From the NCBI GenBank assembly GCA_945906915.1, contig CAMDSI010000138.1, forward strand, positions 1 to 5,758: DNA of 5,758 nucleotides. The letters are read 5' to 3'. The DNA comes from Spirosoma fluviale. Its GTDB lineage: Bacteria; Bacteroidota; Bacteroidia; Cytophagales; Spirosomataceae. Shown piece by piece: positions 1 through 5,707 of this stretch (within the stretch, counting starts at the first letter, position 1; every line of letters begins with the position of its first letter). The notes beneath the pieces were generated by a model. The model saw only the letters and a program-made list of their open reading frames with translations. It was not told the origin of the DNA and did no database searches. Made by a program: the position numbers and the translations under genes.

Positions 1-212
1 GTTTCCCTGGTCCCATCCGGATTAACCCGAATAAATACATACGAGGCTACCGAGTCGGCAGAGTAAGTGGAATCTTGTTGCTTATAAAGCCACTTAAATT
101 CCTCCCAATCCAATGAATTTAAAGACATAGGCTCACAAACGCGATGCTCGGCATCTTGCTCATATAAGCCAAAAAAGAACCAAAAAAGAGGCAAAAGCCC
201 TATTATAATCAT
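1..212 (-). CDS. Partial CDS, N-terminal 70 residues of an unrecognised membrane-anchored or exported protein
   Basis: An open frame runs from an ATG at 212-210 to the left edge without a stop, giving 70 codons of a longer protein. It opens MIIIGLLPLFWFFFGLYEQD, a hydrophobic stretch of about 16 residues with four aromatic residues in a row (WFFF). This could be a signal peptide or an N-terminal membrane anchor, although it lacks the usual basic n-region. The part after it is polar and contains one cysteine at residue 26, a tryptophan-rich piece near residues 39-44, and a predicted beta-like piece (SYVFIRVNPDG) near residues 57-67. The ATG overlaps the TGA of the upstream LysM gene in an ATGA junction, so translation is probably coupled and the two products may work together. 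I do not recognise the family, and the C-terminal part that would decide it lies outside the window. The start choice rests on the overlap and the hydrophobic N-terminus. Confidence 0.6.
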   Translation of the reverse strand, partial: MIIIGLLPLFWFFFGLYEQDAEHRVCEPMSLNSLDWEEFKWLYKQQDSTYSADSVASYVFIRVNPDGTRE

Positions 213-835
213 TTTTTCAAGGGGATGATGAGCACTTCTCCCCGAAGGGTGATGTCATCTTTCTTGTGATTCGCATCCATAATGGCTTGCTTCGACACGC
301 CGTATTTTTCGGCCACTTTACGCATGATGTCCCCGGGACCTACCGTATGAATCGCCTGAATCTTTACATTTAACTTAGTGGATCCGCTTTTAATTCCGTC
401 TGGATTAACCCCTGGATTCAACGCTTTTAATTGATCAATTTTCAAACCGAATTTTCTAGCCACTGCAGAAAAAGTCTCTCCTTTTTCTACTGTTACAGCA
501 TGAGATTTGCCTGAAGGTGTTGCGACTTCCGGCACAACTTCTGCCTCCGCTTCTTTCTTTTGTTCAGCTAATTCTTCCTCCTCAGATTTCCCTAACAATG
601 AATCCTTCGGTACAATTAGCGAATCCGCCGCATCTACAGTTGAATCAATGACCACTTGTGCTGATTCCGCTAAAACATCTTCCTCCGGCTCTACAAACTT
701 CTCTGCCTTGATTAATTCATCTTTATCAGGACTAACAAAGTGCTCAAAACCGATGGCGATTAAGCCCACCAAGGTTAATAAAAGAATGCCCAACGTAATC
801 AGGGGCAATTTGCTATTTTCTTCGTTTTCGCTCAT
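209..835 (-). CDS. Single-pass membrane protein with two C-terminal LysM domains
   Basis: This 208-residue protein has three parts. Residues 1-10 are polar and acidic, and residues 11-29 form a single hydrophobic helix (LPLITLGILLLTLVGLIAIG). Residues 31-108 are a low-complexity acidic linker rich in E, D, S and A, including an EEEELAEQKKEAEAE run near 85-99. Two LysM repeats follow at about 112-157 (AVTVEKGETFSAVARKFG, then the LNPGVNPDG turn) and 162-206 (HTVGPGDIMRKVAEKYGVS, then the LIIPLKK end). LysM domains bind N-acetylglucosamine-containing glycans, mainly peptidoglycan. A type II topology (N-terminus inside, LysM in the periplasm) is therefore inferred. There is no catalytic domain, so it looks like a cell-wall-binding or scaffold protein. 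The ATG overlaps the purE stop by one base (TAATG), and its own TGA overlaps the next ATG (ATGA), so it is translated as part of the purK-purE operon. Nothing in it suggests a role in purine synthesis. Confidence 0.88.
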   Translation of the reverse strand: MSENEENSKLPLITLGILLLTLVGLIAIGFEHFVSPDKDELIKAEKFVEPEEDVLAESAQVVIDSTVDAADSLIVPKDSLLGKSEEEELAEQKKEAEAEVVPEVATPSGKSHAVTVEKGETFSAVARKFGLKIDQLKALNPGVNPDGIKSGSTKLNVKIQAIHTVGPGDIMRKVAEKYGVSKQAIMDANHKKDDITLRGEVLIIPLKK

Positions 836-1326
836 TATTTTGGAAATTTACCTTTTGTTTCTTGACTCATTTCGGCCACCTTATCTTCTAATTCTGCTTT
901 AAAAGCCGTGTATTTATCTGCCAAAGAAGCATCGGAAATGGCTAACATTTGGATGGCTAATAATCCTGCATTTTTGGATGCATTCAAGGCAACTGTGGCT
1001 ACCGGGACACCATTCGGCATTTGAAGGATCGATAAAACAGAATCCCAACCATCTATGGAATTAGATGATTTAACGGGAACACCGATGACAGGCAATATCG
1101 TGGCTGAAGCAATCATACCTGGTAAATGTGCCGCACCACCTGCGCCTGCGATAATTACTTGGATTCCGCGGGACTTAGCTTGCTGAGCATAGTTCATCAT
1201 TTTCACCGGCGTGCGGTGTGCAGAAACGATGTCCACTTCATAAGCGACACCAAAATCCTTGCAAACTTGAATGGCATCTTGCATGACTCCTAAATCAGAA
1301 CTGCTGCCCATTATAATTCCTACCAT
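835..1326 (-). CDS. purE: N5-carboxyaminoimidazole ribonucleotide mutase, class I PurE
   Basis: PurE moves the carboxyl group of N5-carboxyaminoimidazole ribonucleotide (N5-CAIR), the PurK product, to carbon 4, giving CAIR for purine synthesis in the cytoplasm. The 163-residue protein is close to the usual 160-170 of bacterial class I enzymes, which form octamers. Visible signatures, counted from the chosen start, are GSSSD at 7-11 (phosphate/ribose site), SAHRTP at 35-40 with the catalytic histidine 37, AGAGGAAHLPGM at 60-71, GVPVKSSN at 82-89, LQMPNGVPVATV at 101-112 and NAGLLA at 119-124. The adjacent purK supports the class I (mutase) route rather than direct AIR carboxylation. I chose the ATG at 1326-1324, giving MVGIIMGSSSD, because family members begin just before the first strand. 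A TTG at 1335-1333 would add only three residues (MIA). The chosen start lies 10 nt after the purK stop with no clear Shine-Dalgarno sequence. Confidence 0.95.
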   Translation of the reverse strand: MVGIIMGSSSDLGVMQDAIQVCKDFGVAYEVDIVSAHRTPVKMMNYAQQAKSRGIQVIIAGAGGAAHLPGMIASATILPVIGVPVKSSNSIDGWDSVLSILQMPNGVPVATVALNASKNAGLLAIQMLAISDASLADKYTAFKAELEDKVAEMSQETKGKFPK

Positions 1327-1336
1327 AGCTATCAAT

Positions 1337-2470
1337 TTATGCGATTACGCGTATGCTTTGTTTTACTAATTCTGCTTTTTGCTCAATCTCCTCGCGGGAT
1401 TCTCCCAGCAAAGTGATGTGCCCCATCTTGCGAAAAGGCTTGGTTATTTTCTTTCCATATAAAAACGGATGAACGCCAGAGATGCCTAAAATAGTATCTA
1501 GACCCTCATATTTTGCTGGTCCAGTAAAACCATCGGTTCCTAATAAGTTCAACATTCCGGAGAAACTATGTGCTTTTGTATCCCCTAAAGGTAACCCTAC
1601 AATCGCTCTAAGGTGCTGTTCGTATTGTGAGGTATCGTTAGCTCGGATAGTTTGATGTCCAGAGTTGTGAGGTCGAGGAGCCACTTCGTTGATGAGAATT
1701 TTGCCGTCTTTGGTCAAAAACATCTCTACCGCTAAAACGCCCACTAAGCCCATTTTATCAATTAAACTCACCGCGATATCCTCCGCTTCTTTTTCAATTT
1801 CTTTCGATATTGCCGCTGGTGAAATAAGGAATTCGACCAGGTTTTGGACTGGATGAAAAACCATCTCCACTGCTGGGAATGCTTTTATGTCTCCTTGTGG
1901 GTTACGTGCCACAATCACCGCTAATTCCTTTTCAAAATCAATGGCCTTCTCTAATAAACCGGGAGCGTCAAATCCTTTAGAACCATCCGCTGCCGTCCCA
2001 ATGTATTGAACGCCTTTCCCATCGTAGCCTCCTTTACCTAACTTGTTAAAGGCAGGTAAAAAGTCTTCGTTGGCGGCGATTTCTGCCGAAGATTCAATTA
2101 ATCTAAAATCAGCCGTGGGGAAGCCATGGGTTTGGAAAAAAGTCTTTTGGATGCGCTTATCTTGAATCATTCGAAGCAAATGAGGCTGCGGATATACCTT
2201 GATTCCCTCCGCCTCTAATTGCTCTAGCGCTTCGATGTTTACGTGCTCGATTTCGATGCTGATTAGATCGAATTGTTTCCCAAAATTGTACACCGTTTCA
2301 TAATCCTGGAACGACCCTTGCGTAAACTGGGTTGTCAAGGTGTGACAAGAGGCTTCTGGATCTGGATCAAGGCAGGCAATCTGCAAATCTAAGTCGATAG
2401 CAGCCTGCAAAAGCATACGACCTAGCTGGCCGCCGCCTAATAATCCGATTTTGGGAAGTGATTTAGACAT
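1337..2470 (-). CDS. purK: N5-carboxyaminoimidazole ribonucleotide synthetase, ATP-grasp enzyme PurK
   Basis: PurK uses ATP and bicarbonate to carboxylate aminoimidazole ribonucleotide on N5, producing the unstable substrate of PurE. The 377-residue length is normal for the family (E. coli is shorter, many others are about 370-380). The N-terminal pre-ATP-grasp domain opens with KIGLLGGGQLGRML at 7-20, and IEIEHVN at 72-78 occupies the place where many homologues have an EFENV-like motif. The ATP-grasp core has the flexible glycine loop KLGKGGYDGKGV at 143-154, FEKELAVIVARN at 179-190, the acidic metal ligand region VEMF at 248-251 and the family signature NEVAPRPHNSGHQT at 261-274. The C-terminal domain holds NLLG at 308-311 and KMGHITLLG at 348-356. 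It is the first gene of its operon, with an ATG at 2470-2468, and is followed 10 nt downstream by purE. The start region is duplicated in decayed form about 62 bp upstream. Confidence 0.96.
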   Translation of the reverse strand: MSKSLPKIGLLGGGQLGRMLLQAAIDLDLQIACLDPDPEASCHTLTTQFTQGSFQDYETVYNFGKQFDLISIEIEHVNIEALEQLEAEGIKVYPQPHLLRMIQDKRIQKTFFQTHGFPTADFRLIESSAEIAANEDFLPAFNKLGKGGYDGKGVQYIGTAADGSKGFDAPGLLEKAIDFEKELAVIVARNPQGDIKAFPAVEMVFHPVQNLVEFLISPAAISKEIEKEAEDIAVSLIDKMGLVGVLAVEMFLTKDGKILINEVAPRPHNSGHQTIRANDTSQYEQHLRAIVGLPLGDTKAHSFSGMLNLLGTDGFTGPAKYEGLDTILGISGVHPFLYGKKITKPFRKMGHITLLGESREEIEQKAELVKQSIRVIA

Positions 2471-2570
2471 AAATTCGAATTCAATGGGTAAAATTACGGC
2501 TTTTGTTTTACCTTTGGAAATTATTTAGACATCGAGAAAAAATATTCTTGCTGAATACGTATTAAGACTC
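2471..2570. promoter_or_regulatory. Divergent intergenic region carrying the purK operon promoter and the DUF6580 gene promoter
   Basis: Genes leave this 100-bp AT-rich gap in both directions, so each promoter must lie here or close by. Against the Bacteroidota promoter pattern (TTTG near -33, TAnnTTTG near -7) I see only weak matches. For purK, minus-strand TAATTTTA at 2496-2489 sits 20 bp downstream of TTTC at 2520-2517; each lacks the final G. For the plus-strand gene, TATTCTTG at 2543-2550 is one mismatch from the -7 box, but the nearest upstream TTTG (2513-2516) is 26 bp away, longer than usual. Two perfect 10-bp palindromes lie beside the start codons: AATTCGAATT at 2472-2481 next to purK and AATACGTATT at 2554-2563 next to the plus-strand gene. 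Either could bind a regulator or be chance. The gap is too short for a known purine riboswitch placed before purK, and I see none. Exact promoter positions are uncertain. Confidence 0.4.
2513..2532 (-). repeat. Degenerate duplicate of the purK start region, encoding a three-codon mini-ORF (MSK-stop)
   Basis: The 20 bases here resemble 2450-2470, the first seven codons of purK. Ten bases around the start codon are identical (ATTTAGACAT on the plus strand at 2461-2470 and 2523-2532). With one gap, 18 of the 20 aligned bases match. Read on the minus strand, the real gene begins ATG TCT AAA TCA (M-S-K-S), while the copy begins ATG TCT AAA TAA and stops after M-S-K at 2532-2521. The similarity fades on both sides, so it is a short segment. 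It may be a relic of a local duplication, or a leader mini-ORF if the purK transcript starts upstream of 2532. If the weak promoter candidate at 2489-2520 is used instead, the mini-ORF would not be transcribed. Confidence 0.55.
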
Positions 2571-3116
2571 ATGACAAAAAGAAATACCACAATTATCGCT
2601 TTCATCTTACTTGCTATCGCAAGTCGTTTATTGATATTAGCAGGTCCAGGTTGGGCAAACTTCTCTCCAATGGCTTCTATGGCCCTTTTTGTGGGCGCCT
2701 ATCTACACAATCGCAAACAAGCGGTGGCGTGGACGCTACTAGCGGTTTGGGGATCGAATTTGATTTTGAATAATACCTTATATGATGGTTTTTTCCCAGG
2801 ATTCTCTCTAGGAATTGATGCAGTTCACATGGGATTATTTGCAATTATCTCTTTATTGGGCCGAAATACCACAGCAAGCGCCTCTCGTTTCATCGGAACG
2901 AATATCGCAGCAGCTATGGGCTTTTTCTTAGTTTCTAATTTCGCCGTTTGGGCAGGATCTGAAATTGCCTACACGAAAGATATAGCTGGATTATTGAATT
3001 GCTACGCAGCAGGTATTCCATTCTTAAAGAATACCATCGCTAGTCAATTCTTGTTCTCTGGATTGTTCTTCGGAGCTTTTGAAGTATTGAAAAAACAAGT
3101 GCCGGCATTGCGCTAA
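2571..3116 (+). CDS. Integral membrane protein of the DUF6580 type, putative transporter
   Basis: The 181-residue protein is mostly hydrophobic, with about six or seven likely membrane segments near residues 7-24, 32-46, 50-66, 80-97, 107-127, 136-150 and 154-173. The conserved features I associate with the DUF6580 group are the early arginine and NFSPMASMALFVGAYL at 30-45, LLGRNT at 95-100, VSNFAVW at 121-127, and AGLLNCYAAGIPFLKNT at 139-155. The family is labelled a putative transport protein and its general form resembles the substrate-binding (S) subunits of ECF importers. The substrate is unknown, and no ATPase or T-component partner is visible nearby. It stands alone on the plus strand between two minus-strand operons, so it is probably transcribed by itself and ends at the hairpin at 3132-3169. 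The ATG at 2571 directly precedes a short basic MTKRN segment, which suits a membrane protein with its N-terminus inside. The family call comes from motif memory and is moderately sure; the membrane nature is clear. Confidence 0.82.
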   Translation: MTKRNTTIIAFILLAIASRLLILAGPGWANFSPMASMALFVGAYLHNRKQAVAWTLLAVWGSNLILNNTLYDGFFPGFSLGIDAVHMGLFAIISLLGRNTTASASRFIGTNIAAAMGFFLVSNFAVWAGSEIAYTKDIAGLLNCYAAGIPFLKNTIASQFLFSGLFFGAFEVLKKQVPALR

Positions 3117-3131
3117 TCACTTAGGCAAATA

Positions 3132-3169
3132 AAAAAGGGTCGACTTGCAACTGCGAGCCGACCCTTTTT
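3132..3169. terminator. Bidirectional intrinsic terminator between convergent genes
   Basis: A long hairpin sits in the 68-bp gap between two converging genes. The outer stem pairs AAAAAGGGTCG (3132-3142) with CGACCCTTTTT (3159-3169), 11 perfect base pairs. After one mispair (3143/3158) an inner stem pairs CTTGC (3144-3148) with GCGAG (3153-3157) around the four-base loop AACT. The A-tract and T-tract flanks give a U-run after the stem in either direction. In the plus-strand RNA, 3146/3155 is a U-G pair and 3143/3158 is an A-C mismatch. In the minus-strand RNA these exchange roles, so both transcripts fold almost equally well. It should terminate the DUF6580 gene (stop ends at 3116) and the amidohydrolase operon (stop ends at 3185). 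Confidence 0.92.
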
Positions 3170-3184
3170 ATTTATACGAATCTC

Positions 3185-4459
3185 TTAGTTCTTATAGACC
3201 TTCCCGTCTTTCATGACAAAGTTTACCTTGGTCATTAATTTCACGTCAGCCACTGGGTCTCCTGGCACAGCAATAATGTCCGCTGCCTTACCGACCTCGA
3301 TGGATCCGATCAGATCACTTTGGCCTAATAAATCTGCTGCAGTAACTGTTGCCGAATGAATCGCTTCTAAAACAGGCATTCCAGCTTCATTCATCAGCAC
3401 AAACTCTAACGCATTCTTTCCATGGCCAAATACACCAGCATCCGTACCAAACGCAATCTTCACCCCAGCTTTGTAGGCTTTAGCAAAGGTTCCTTGAATA
3501 ACCGGTCCAATGGCAGCTGCTTTCTTAGCGATCATTTCCGGGTAGTAGTTAGGAATCTTAGATGAATCTGCTGTGGAACGCCCGGCGATAACCGTAGGCA
3601 CATAAAAAGTCCCCATCTTTTTCATTAATTCCATCACCTCTTCGTCCATAAACGTTCCGTGTTCGATCGAGGTAACGCCACCTAAAACGGCACGCTTCAT
3701 ACCTTCTTTTCCGTGGGCGTGAGCGGCTACTTTGAAACCGTAATCTTTAGCTGTTTGAACAATGGTGCGTATTTCTTCGTCTGTAAATTGAGCCCCTGAA
3801 CCATCTTTAGCATAACTTAATACACCGCCAGTGGCCGTAATTTTAATTAAATCAGAGCCTTCTTTGTAGCGCTGACGCACCGCTTTAGCCGCGTCCGCAA
3901 CACCATTCACCACTCCATCCTCGGGACCTAAATCTTTCTTAAATGCTTCATTAATACCGTTCGTATCATCCGCGTGACCACCCGTTGTACCGATCGTAAC
4001 TCCCGCCGTATAAATACGTGGGCCTTCTACCAAACCTTTATTAATCGCATTGCGAAGGCTAATCACCACGTGGGTGCCTCCTAAATCGCGCACCGTCGTG
4101 AAACCGGCCATCAGATTACGTTTCGCATAGACCAAAGCTTGGTAGGCCACATCCCCTGGATTCTTCGTGAAAGGATCTAAATAGGCTCCTGGATTTGTTT
4201 CTGATTCAAGATGCACATGCGAGTCGATCAAACCCGGCATCACCGTTCTATCTTTTAAATTAATGACTACATCGCCTTTTGCTGGGCTTAAAAAGCCATC
4301 CGAAACCGCGACAATTTTACGTCCTTCCACTACAATCGAACGATTTTTTAGTACCGTCTGTGTTTTCACGTCGATCAGAGATCCACAATGCAGAATCGTT
4401 TTTTGGGCAAAAGTAGCAAAGGCCAACAGGCTAAAACCAAGTGTTACTAATTTTTTCAT
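3185..4459 (-). CDS. Exported metal-dependent amidohydrolase, imidazolonepropionase/Xaa-Pro dipeptidase-like (COG1228 group)
   Basis: This 424-residue protein starts with a signal peptide (MKKLVTLGFSLLAFATFA, probable cleavage after A18 before QKT), so it should act in the periplasm. The mature part has the composite fold of the amidohydrolase superfamily: a short beta domain at about 20-70, a TIM-barrel core, and a closing beta segment near 383-422 (VGKAADIIAVPGDP, then MKDGKVYKN). All ligands of a binuclear metal site are present: HVH at 81-83 after MPGLIDS, K206 in LIKITATGG (probably carboxylated), H247 in AAHAHG, H267 in IEHGT and D340 in FGTDAG. This set matches the COG1228 enzymes, several of which cleave L-Xaa-L-Pro or L-Xaa-L-Arg/Lys dipeptides. 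The substrate here cannot be read from sequence. The start at 4459 is preferred because it makes an ATGA overlap with the aroA stop and places the signal peptide at the N-terminus; an upstream ATG at 4495 would add 12 residues in front of it. Confidence 0.92.
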   Translation of the reverse strand: MKKLVTLGFSLLAFATFAQKTILHCGSLIDVKTQTVLKNRSIVVEGRKIVAVSDGFLSPAKGDVVINLKDRTVMPGLIDSHVHLESETNPGAYLDPFTKNPGDVAYQALVYAKRNLMAGFTTVRDLGGTHVVISLRNAINKGLVEGPRIYTAGVTIGTTGGHADDTNGINEAFKKDLGPEDGVVNGVADAAKAVRQRYKEGSDLIKITATGGVLSYAKDGSGAQFTDEEIRTIVQTAKDYGFKVAAHAHGKEGMKRAVLGGVTSIEHGTFMDEEVMELMKKMGTFYVPTVIAGRSTADSSKIPNYYPEMIAKKAAAIGPVIQGTFAKAYKAGVKIAFGTDAGVFGHGKNALEFVLMNEAGMPVLEAIHSATVTAADLLGQSDLIGSIEVGKAADIIAVPGDPVADVKLMTKVNFVMKDGKVYKN

Positions 4460-5694
4460 AGGTTTGATTTTAAAATGAGAGATATATGTTTCCAAAAACT
4501 AGGGTAGCTTTTATTCACTACCATAGGATCTAATAAAGTAATTTCTTTTTGCATAGCGACCGGTGCGAATGCCATCGCCATTCGGTGATCGTCGTAGGTT
4601 TCGATAGGTTCGATGGTAGAAACAGCCGCAAAATCTCCCTTTAATTCGTACAAGTGATTCGCTTCTTTTTCTGTTAAAGTAGCTCCTAATTTCTTCAATT
4701 CATTTTGCAGGGCTATGACACGATCCGTTTCCTTCACCTTCAAGGATTCTAAACCTGTTAGAGTTAAGGAAATGTTTTTTACCGCGGCAATCACACAAAT
4801 GGTTTGAGCTAAATCCGGGCAATCGGTAAAGTCCCAGGCGAGGGATGTCTGCGCTGGGATTTTGGTCAATAAATAACCACGACCCGTATAGGTGCTTTTA
4901 ACCCCCAAAGGTTCCAACATCGCCTTGATCGCCGAATCCCCTTGCAAGGAATCTTCCTTCAAGCCTAGTAATTCCAAGGAACTATCCTCGAAGGGTGACA
5001 AAGCCACCATTGAATACCAATAACTGGCTCCAGACCAATCTGATTCGACAGCGAAAGGCTGTAAGGTATAAGTTTGGGATGGAATATCGATGGTTCCATT
5101 CGCCCAATCCGCTTGAGCCTGAATACCAAAATGCTTCATCTGAGCCAAGGTCATTTCGATATAAGGTTTCGATCCTAAAGCCCCGGTAATTTGCAATTTC
5201 AGACCCTCTGGTAACAAAGGTGCCACCATCAAAATCGCCGAAATAAACTGCGAGCTCACATCCCCGCGGATAGAAATTTCGCGCTTTCCTTGAAAGGCAA
5301 AGCCATTCAATTGCAGGGGCGGATAACCTTCGTGGTTCAAATAGCTAATATCTGCACCTAATGAACGCAAAGCATCCACTAGAATTCCAATGGGGCGTTC
5401 GCACATGCGCGGTGTCCCAGTCATCTTTTTAGAAGCTCCTGTTATAGCGTAAAAGGCCGTCAAAAATCGCATCGTTGTTCCCGCATCCAATACATCCGCT
5501 TCTGACCCATTTTCCGATAGGAGCCGAATCATCGTTTGCGTATCACGAGCCTCCGCCAAATTGGATAAATTCTCAATCGCTCCCTTCGCTAAGGCATTAA
5601 TGACTAAGGCGCGGTTACTCTCCGACTTAGAGGCAGGCAAAGGAATAATTTCAGAAAAGGACGACGAACGTGGAAATAAAGTAATTTGACTCAA
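4456..5694 (-). CDS. aroA: 3-phosphoshikimate 1-carboxyvinyltransferase (EPSP synthase)
   Basis: AroA transfers the enolpyruvyl group of PEP to shikimate 3-phosphate, the sixth step of the shikimate pathway, in the cytoplasm. The 412 residues are slightly fewer than the 427 of E. coli, with both domains intact. Visible sites include PASKSESNRAL at 20-30 (K23, R28), AGTTMRFLTA at 71-80, ERPIG at 99-103, GDVSSQF at 144-150, KPYIEMT at 176-182, CPDLAQT at 292-298 (probable catalytic D294), KVKETDR at 319-325 (E322), TYDDHRMAMAF at 366-376 and K395 in VVNKSYPSF. The PEP loop carries F77 and T74 where E. coli has P101 and A98. The start is a TTG at 5694-5692. No ATG or GTG lies between it and the in-frame stop at 5721-5719, and the next ATG (codon 55) would remove the shikimate-phosphate site. 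The upstream gene ends 13 nt before. The TGA overlaps the next ATG. Confidence 0.96.
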   Translation of the reverse strand: MSQITLFPRSSSFSEIIPLPASKSESNRALVINALAKGAIENLSNLAEARDTQTMIRLLSENGSEADVLDAGTTMRFLTAFYAITGASKKMTGTPRMCERPIGILVDALRSLGADISYLNHEGYPPLQLNGFAFQGKREISIRGDVSSQFISAILMVAPLLPEGLKLQITGALGSKPYIEMTLAQMKHFGIQAQADWANGTIDIPSQTYTLQPFAVESDWSGASYWYSMVALSPFEDSSLELLGLKEDSLQGDSAIKAMLEPLGVKSTYTGRGYLLTKIPAQTSLAWDFTDCPDLAQTICVIAAVKNISLTLTGLESLKVKETDRVIALQNELKKLGATLTEKEANHLYELKGDFAAVSTIEPIETYDDHRMAMAFAPVAMQKEITLLDPMVVNKSYPSFWKHISLILKSNL

Positions 5695-5707
5695 AACAGC
5701 TTTGCGA

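Noticed and set aside
507..902. Plus-strand open frame opposite the LysM and purE genes
   Set aside because: It is a serine-rich antisense shadow of the acidic linker coding sequence and crosses two well-supported genes.
1327..1335. TTG start for purE adding MIA
   Set aside because: The ATG at 1326 gives the usual family N-terminus and a better start codon; the TTG start cannot be fully excluded.
2471..2570. Purine or other riboswitch before purK
   Set aside because: The 100-bp gap shows no aptamer-like conserved core and no terminator hairpin before purK.
4263..4478. Plus-strand open frame opposite the amidohydrolase N-terminus
   Set aside because: It lies antisense to a well-supported gene and has no recognisable domain or start context.
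4460..4495. An upstream ATG that would lengthen the amidohydrolase by 12 residues (METYISHFKIKP)
   Set aside because: It would place a charged segment before a typical signal peptide and overlap aroA by 40 bases, whereas the ATG at 4459 gives a clean ATGA junction.
4995..5189. Plus-strand open frame opposite aroA
   Set aside because: It lies fully antisense to conserved EPSP synthase coding sequence.
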